This document shows positions 25,203-33,900 of a stretch of 64,000 nucleotides of DNA, one piece after another; within the stretch, counting starts at the first letter, position 1, and every line of letters starts with the position of its first letter. The DNA is from Alviniconcha marisindica (Eukaryota > Mollusca > Gastropoda > Provannidae). Location of the stretch: assembly GCA_018857735.1 (NCBI GenBank), contig JABMCL010001555.1:938501-1002500 (forward strand), in the 5' to 3' direction. Below the pieces are notes generated by a model. It had not been told where the DNA came from. It made no database searches and saw only the letters and a program-made list of their open reading frames with translations. Both the position numbers and the translations under genes were made by a program.

Positions 25203-28200
25203 AAAATACTCTTCAGTGGCACATGTCCTGTCAGCAGCACTAATACTGATGGTCAAAATGATGTGTGCGACCATTGGCCAGCCTCACACACAACCCAACC
25301 CAACCCATAGTGCAGCATCTAGGCGAGTCTGTGCCACGAGCTAAATATAACTGAAATAAAAATAAATCTGCCCCTTTTCAGATACAGGCTATCAACATCA
25401 GGAGTGACCTGTTCTTTAAGTGACACTGGGAAGGACTTTCTTCAGTTGTTGCCAGCTCGTAACTGAATGGAATATGTAACCCTTAGATGTGACACAGTAC
25501 ATGTGCAACCTGGTTTGTGAAAAGGCTCCCAGATACTGTGTGCTATGTTGTTTTCTTTTGAGTGTAGAGAGAGAACTTTGCAAGTTTATTATTTCCCTTG
25601 AAGTATAGATTCAGACAGTACCCACAGTTAATTTGATTCACATTTTCCATAGGTTTCATGTGAAATAATGTTCGTTTACCCGCCAGAAATTTGGACATTG
25701 TTTTAATCCGTCTGAATAATAAATTTGGACATTGTTTTAATCAGTCAGATTAAAATGTATTTTAACCTTAACTTGTTTTTCAACTTAATTCCAAGACATG
25801 ATGCTGTTTTTTGCTGTTATTTTGAGTCTTTGGTGCTTTTTGCTGGGGCTGGGGCAAAGGTTGGCCCCCCACCCCCTCTCATTCTTTTAATACTTCATTA
25901 TCCCTTGTGGGAAATTTGGGTTACCTTATGTAGGTAAGGCTACAGCAGCTGGAAGAGCAGCCTTACCCGTTCCTACCAGTGCATGCAGTATTTTCACGTG
26001 TCCAAACAGTGGTGTGGCTGTCACTGTTTGGGATTTTTAACATACACACAGATGCCGATGCATGCGATTGCACATGGGAGCTGTGCAAACACCATCAGTG
26101 AATCTGCACTGAGAGTTGACTGGGCAGAAAATCCCTTGTCACACCGGTGAATCAAACCTGCATCAATATTATGGCTGGCATTTTGGTCTGATGCTCCACC
26201 AGCTGAGCTATTGTGCCCCTTAATTTTTTATTTTTTTTTTGTCTGTTGACAGCGGTGGCGAAGCAGATACTCAGAATCCCTCAGATGTTCCACCCAGTGA
26301 CAGAACCTTCACCATCAGTAGTGGCACTGATAAAAGACTCCCTGCTGTTGTTCCATTGCCAGCTGTGAGTAATGTTCCATTGACAACCCTGCCGCATTTA
26401 ATCGCAGCCTTGTGTACTCTTTATGTTTTCATTGCATGATGCATTTGATTTTGATGAAGTAACTTAATGGCAGCAGGATTTTAATGTCAAAACAGAAAGA
26501 GGGTGAAACAGTATGAAAAATCTTCAGTTTTGAGTATCGGGTCTTGCTCACAGTCTGAATCTGTATGGTTGCTTAAATATTCAAGTAATGAACCTGTGTA
26601 AAAGCATTGGGATATCTGTGCCAACTGCTAAAATGACAGAAAATGCTGGGGACAGGAAAGCTATATGACAGTTTATGAAAAAACACCCCCCAAAACAAAC
26701 AGAATATCCACAAGGCTAACACACATACACATGCCTACATACACATCTGAACAATAGCTACAAGTTTGAAGAAACTTACAAGCCCTTAAAATTTTAGATT
26801 TAAAAGATTTCCCATTTTTCAGTCTTTAAAATTTAGTCTGATGCTAGTATGATGGATATAATACTACTCAATTGTCAAATGAAATGGAATTTTTATGGCG
26901 CAAATCCAGCTAAATTCTAAGTGCCTCACATAATACAACAGTATAACTAGCACAAAACACATGTATGCATTCCCTTAAAATGATATACAGTAATGTATAA
27001 TAACAATACTAATACAACGTACATGCACGCATGTGCACGCAGCAGCTGCAGAAGATGATGTTTAGAAAATAGTTGGATTGTTAATCTGTGAAATGGACAG
27101 TGAAACCTTAGTACTTGTCCCCTAACCAGATTAATGCTCACTTTGAGGTTGATCTGTACATGCATGCACAATGAGATCGACCTGTACACATGTGCACAAT
27201 GAGATTAACCTGTACCTGAGTGCAGTGTGTGCACAGTGAGATTGACCAGTACTTGCATGCAGTGTGTACACAGTGAGATTGACCAGTACTTGTATGCTGT
27301 GTGTACACAGTGAGATTGACCAGTACTTGCATGCAGTGTGTACACAGTGAGATTGGCCAGTACTTGTATGCAGTGTGTGCACAGTGAGATTGACCAGTAC
27401 ATGCATGCAGTGTGTGCACAGTAAGATTGACCAGTACATGCATGCAGTGTGTGCACAGTGAGATTGACCAGTACATGCATGCAGTGTGTACACAGTAAGA
27501 TTGACCAGTACATGCATGCAGTGTGTGCACAGTGAGACTGACCAGTACATGCATGCAGTGTGTGCACTGTGAGATTGACCAGTACTTGTATGCAGTGTGT
27601 GCACAGTGAGATTGACCAGTACTTAGTACTTGCATGCAGTGTGTGCACAGTGAAATTGACCAGTACATGCATACAGTGTGTGCACAGTAAGAATTGACCA
27701 GTACATGCATGTAGTGTGTGCACAGTGAGATTGACCAATACTTGTATGCAGTGTGTGCACAGTGAGATAGACCAGTACAAGCTTGCCCTGTCTATTGCTC
27801 CACAGGCAAGCAGAGAGCCTACTCATGAGCAGACAGTGGAAGAATCCTCTGTCACCACGAAAGAGTTCAGGCAGTCAGAGAGATTTGAACCTTCCAACAC
27901 ATCCACCCCAGTTGTATCTGGGGCCAGGTCATCCGCGAGAAAGCCACCACAGCTGACGTCTACTCCCAAGATGCCCCCGCCTCCGTCAGCTCTCACTGTC
28001 CCCAGAATAAGTATGAGGGGTCTGGGCCCACATGTATGAAGAGCAAATAGCAGACTTACACTCTTCAGGAAATCAGGATTAGGGGTTATCCCCCTTTAAC
28101 TTTATTTGCTCTTCCTTCATATAGGCCCTTGTGGTTTATTGTTGTCATTCCTTCCCTTATGCTCACATAGAAGCCAGGACTTGTCCTCACATAGAAGCCA

Positions 28201-30882
28201 GGACATGTCCTTACATAGAAGCCAGGATGTGTCTTACATAGAAGCCAGGATGTGTCCTCGTAGAAGCCAGGACATGTCCTCACATAAAAGCCAGGACATG
28301 TCCTCGCATGGAAGTTAGGGCATGTCCTCACATAGAAGCCAGGACTTGTCCTCACATAGAAGCCAGGACTTGTCCTCACGTAAAAGCTAGGACTTGTCCT
28401 CACATAGAAGCCAGGACTTGTCCTCACATAGAATCCAGGACTTGTCCTCACATAGAAGCCAGGACTTGTCCTCACGTAGAAAGCCAGGACTAGTCCTCAC
28501 ATAGAAGCCAGGACATGTCCTCACATAGAAGCCAAGACTTGCTCTCATGTAGAAGCCAGGACATGTCCTTACACAAAAGCCAGGACTGACATGTCCTAGC
28601 TCACATAGAAGCCGGGAAATGCCTGCACATAGAAGCAAGGACATGTCCTCATATAGAAGCTAGGATGTGTCTTACATAGATGTGACCTCACATAGAAGCC
28701 AGGACTTGTCCTCACATAGAAGTCAGGATGTGTCATGCATAAAAGCCAGGACATGTCCTCACGTAAAAGCCAGGACTAGTCCTCACATAGAAGCCAAGCT
28801 GTGTTAGTGTAGTATGGTCAGCAGTGAAGGGTGGGCATCGAATCGGCCTGTAGAAAAAACCTTTAACACAGGCAATTACAGAACTTGTATAGTTTTTACA
28901 TGGTAAAGATTTACATGTCATTGCCTTTTTCTTCTTCACATGATAGAAAACAGCGTTTTACGTCTTGTGTTCCAGGCCTTGGGCCCCCACCCCAAGAGAG
29001 CCTCAAGCCTCAACTGGTATCTGTTCCACTGCTCAACATACCCAAGCCTCCTCCAAAGTCCGCCTCATCCAGAATCCCCACCATACGATCTGCAGTGTCC
29101 TCATTACTCTCTTGCCCCAAACTGTCTGTGGAGAAAGTACCGCAACCGCCAGCGCCAGTGATGCCGAAGGTGCTGATGCCGAGAACACCCTTGATTACTC
29201 CACCCCCATCACCAGCAGTTCCTCCTCCGCCTGAAATGAACATGACTGGACACAGAGCTCTGAAATCTGGAGCGTCTAAAATGACAAGCGTATCAGCATC
29301 GACACCAAGGATTCCCATTCCACTGGTTTCAGCAGCAAGGTTGCCGTCAGCTGTGTCGGGGAGAGGACAGGAACTGGGTTCGATTCCCAGACCTACATCC
29401 GCAGCTCCCCCCTCTCCGGTTGTGCCAGTGTCTGCTGCAGGTCAGTTAGTTGGCAGGGAAGAAAATGCAGATACGCTGTTCAAGTTTTCAGATGATGAGT
29501 TGGTGGCCAGTTGGCTGACACACTAGAATGTAAACCAGTGGCTGGGGTTTGACTCCTGGACGAGACAGGATAAAGGACCATTTTTCAGTTCTTCAGAGTC
29601 AACTATTTGTGCTGATTTGTCAGCGCCTGTGTTTCCTTTGTGTGCACAGTATGCACTGAGAATGTTGTGCATGTTAAAGATCCCATGTCCACCTCTGAAT
29701 GAGAGGTGGCCAGTGGCACCCCTGTGGACATTCAGAGAAACTGTTGCACACACAAAATCTCACCTGAATCAACACATTTGGTGAGAGGAATAACAACACC
29801 AACAACAATCACACACGGGTTAATGTCTAACTGACTGGTACAGTGTCATTTCTTGTACTAGTAATGTTTTAGGGAAAATCTTCCTCTGTTTCAGGAAGTT
29901 CTCCTCCTTTGCAATGTTTCAGGGAGCCACCTCCCTCGGTTGGTGAGACCAGCAGGCAGGCAGCCATCTTCATCTTACAGCCGACTGAGCACCGTGCCTA
30001 CACCTCCACCTCTTTCACCTGTACTCACAGCATCTGGCGATGGAGATGCTCCACCTGTGCATAATGCAGGTAACAAATGCAAGCAGAGGGTGGTATGTAT
30101 ATTTCTTGGGAGGTCTCATCAGTACCGCGTTTTTGCAAACAGTTGAGTAGGAAGTTAGATTTGGAATCCTGTGTACGTGCAGCACATTTTGATAGCGCTG
30201 AATAGGCTTTGTCAGCCTACTGATGAATAGTAGTGTTTTGCATCTTATTTTATTCATATGTATTTCAGTTCGTGCGTATTTCAGCATGCACAAAAAGTTG
30301 AAAAATGTCAACAGAAAAAGCATGTGTACAACTTGCATTTAAAACAGAAAAGTATAACTGTCAGTATTTAAAAAAAAAGAGTAACCTGTGACCTTGAAAA
30401 TGGGTCAGTCGCCAAAATAGTATAATGATGTAATATTCCATGGATGGTATCAACATGGATGGTTGCTTAAACAGCCTCTAAGAAAACACAAACATTGATG
30501 TTAAGCTTTTTGCCAAATCAAAAAACAAAACAAAAATCTCCTCTTAAACACAAGCCAAAGGCATGGAAATATTTTCTGCATGATCTTTCTCATAGATGTA
30601 GGAGAAAAAACGTTTTGGTATTGATTTTTCTTTTCTTTCTCTGGTTATATGCCTTTTGTTGTCATGGTTTTCAGGCCAGGTCAACTCCCATGGTAGCAAG
30701 GAAAACAGCAGTGAGGCCAAACTAATGAAGCAAGATGAGGATATGGAGTTGGATGCGGAGGGTGCAGGTAGGTGTGGGGGGTGGGGGTGGAGGGTATGTG
30801 TGAGAGTGTGTGCATGTGTGTGCATAAGTGTTTGTGTGTGTGTGTTTGTGTGTGGGGGTATGTCTGGTTTGTGTGTGTGCAT

Positions 30883-30918
<36 letters not shown>

Positions 30919-30919
30919 A

Positions 30920-30973
<54 letters not shown>

Positions 30974-33900
30974 ATGACAGATATTGTTAATGATGATTCA
31001 TTTTAATACTTCTTAAGTTTAGAAGGAGTGAGTTGAGTTAGCTGTTGCTGGTGTTTTTTCAACCGCAATGTAGGGGAAAGGACTTGCTGTCTGGAACAAC
31101 AGTTGTGGTTGACAATTTGTGATGTGTAAATGTCTCAATATAGTCTGATAAACAGCTGCAAACAAGACAGCCATTCCTTCACATCTAAGACACTTGCATC
31201 CAAAATTAACACACAGTTTCATACAACCTTCAGCATGTGATAATATTTAACAAAGTGTCTACAAGCTACAGTCACTCATTCAAAATCACATGCAACAAGA
31301 GCAGAGAATAGTACTATATAAAAGCGATCGGTAGTGATAATAAGTGAACAGTTTAGATTTGAAAAGAAAAAAGCCAAAGTTTGCTGTTCTTGCATGTCTT
31401 TGTCCAGGCATGAGACTTTTCTGCCTTTTGGCAGAAATCCGGCATTTTGAGGTTTCCCAGGGCCATTCAGTGTAAATCGATCAGTGTAAATCCATTGAGA
31501 AATATTTAGGGTATGTATGTATGAGTTATGTAAGTTTGCTTGGCTGACTCTTAGCTGCTATCGGGAGCCATTTTGTTCTGACATTGTTTTGTTCTGAAAT
31601 GGCTCATCTCATTTTCCAAACCGTTTGAAGTCACCTGCTGGAATTTTCCACTGAAGAGTATGAAAATTATCAAGGTTGAATGCTGAGTTTCGTGGTGAGT
31701 GTGACGGAATCTACCGAACACTGAGCTTTGATTGCTGATTGGCGCTCTCATGGTGTTTAGATTTGTTCCCTCGTAAAGTGATGACGATTTCAGGATGCAA
31801 AATTTACACTTTGAGAAGAGCATTGATGCCATTTTTTTAATAGTTTTTTTGTTTTGCATGAGGACAGCACAATGTATCGAAAATTATCTCATAAAGAAAA
31901 ATCAGCTTTTGAACATCCTATTCTTGCCAATTTTCAAACTTTTCAGGCTGCATACATGCTTAGTTCAGCATTTTTAATATGCACCTTTTGCCCCCAATAT
32001 TGCCCCAGACTGCACGATTTGGCATCAGACATTTTCCGGGGTGGGGGGGGGGTGGGGGGGAGGGGGGGCATGCCTCCAGACCCCCCTAGAAGGGCGATCC
32101 ATGCTCAGCCTTTTTCACAATTTTCTGATCTCGTGCCCGTTGTCAAAAAGGGGAGTCCCAAGGGTCCCAGGTGAGGGGCACCCCAGAAGGAAACGGAGGA
32201 GTCTCACAGGGCCAGAGCAGCAACTCCTTCAGTCCCTTTGATCTGCAGAAACACCAGCAGAAGCTCATGGAAATCCACCAGGTGGATGATAGCATAGGTT
32301 TCCAGCACCGCCCCCTCTTCAGCACTGTGGTAAGTTCTCAGCATGAGCTGCTTTCAGAGTAAGGATGATGATTGAGCTCAGTGTCATTACTTTTTGTTGT
32401 AATTTTAATGTTTTGGTGTGGAAATTGTAAACTGCCTTTAGCCATAAAAGTATTATTACTACAGTTACATCATTATTGCAGTTACTAAAACATATATTGT
32501 CATCAACAGTACATATTGTCACTGGTTGTAGACTACAAAAAAATACAAACTTGACAGGATTAGCTTAAAAATTTTTACTTTTGAAAAATGGGATATTGGA
32601 ACACAGTCCATTGGAACACGACCATGAGATTTAAATGACTATAAATAAGCTTGTTTTGTTGTCATGGTCTTAGGGTGCATGTCAGTAGCAGTTTTCTGAA
32701 TGGATTAAGATTTCCAGCAGCTGTCCCTTTGAAACAGGTTGGGGGTGGAGGGAGGGAGTCATTTTGTGAGTGTGTGTATATGAGTGCACTAAGTTGTTAC
32801 TTCAGTGTCAGGCTTGCTTCAGTGTCCACAGAATCTGTTGGTGTAGCTGTCTTCTATTGTATCTGTGTTTGTCATTGTTGACGTTTTTGTTTTTGAGACA
32901 GTATTTTTGGATCACTGCCTTCAGTAAGTATGAGCGTGATTGTTATGGTAGTTATTACTGGGTTGTTTGTTGTTGTTGTTATCATCAGATTTATTGTTTA
33001 TCATTGGTGGAGTTGTGTATTATTTCTTTTTTGCACAGTCACATAGTAAATTTTAATGTTTTGGTGTGGAAATTGTATAGTACCTTTAGCCATAAAAGTA
33101 TTATTCCTACAGTTACATCATTATCACAGTTACTAAAACATGAAGCATTGTGGTGTGTGTTGTACAGGACAGTGCCACTGCTGACAAGACAGCATCCAGC
33201 AGCTCTGTCTTCAACATGGGATTTGCTGCTCCAACAGGTGAGACTGTTACAGCTCTGCCTTCAACATGGGATTTAATGCTCCATAAAGGTGAGACTGTTA
33301 CAGCACTGCCTTCAACATGGGATTTGCTGCTCCAAAAGGTGAGACTGTTACAGCTCTGTCTTCAACATGGGATTTAATGCTCCAACAGGTGAGACTGTTA
33401 CAGCACTGCCTTCAACGTGGGATTTGATGCTCCAAAAGGTGAGACTGTTACAGCTCTGTCTTCAACATGGGATTTACTGCTCCAAAGGTGAGACTGTTAC
33501 AGCCTGCCTTCAACTGGGATTTATGCTCCAACAGGTGAGACTGTTACAGCCTGCCTTCAACGTGGGATTTGCTGCTCCAACAGATGAGACTGTTACAGCG
33601 CTGCCTTCAACATGGGATTTGCTGCTCCAACAGGTGAGACTGTTACAGCTCTGTCTTCAGCATGGGATTTAATGCTCCATGCATTTATTATTATTATTAA
33701 ATATTCCTCTGGCATGAAAGAGACCCACAAACATTTCTCATGCTAATCTGTTCACAGAGCCCACAAAGCAACCAGCGGTGTCCCTCTTCAGCAGTACATC
33801 CTCACCCCCCACATCTTCAGGCAGCGTCAGATTCACGTCACCCACCAGAGACGAGCGCGGTGGCTCCTTCTTCAGCTTTGAATCCATGGACACTGGGGAC

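Noticed and set aside
27131..27780. Minus-strand open frames up to 191 codons rich in Cys, His and Thr
   Set aside because: An artefact of the 37-bp minisatellite, which is open in all three frames; it lies antisense in an intron.
28086..28644. ORFs with TSPGFYVR or ARTCPHIE repeats on either strand
   Set aside because: Translation of the 24-bp minisatellite (8 codons per unit); no exon context.
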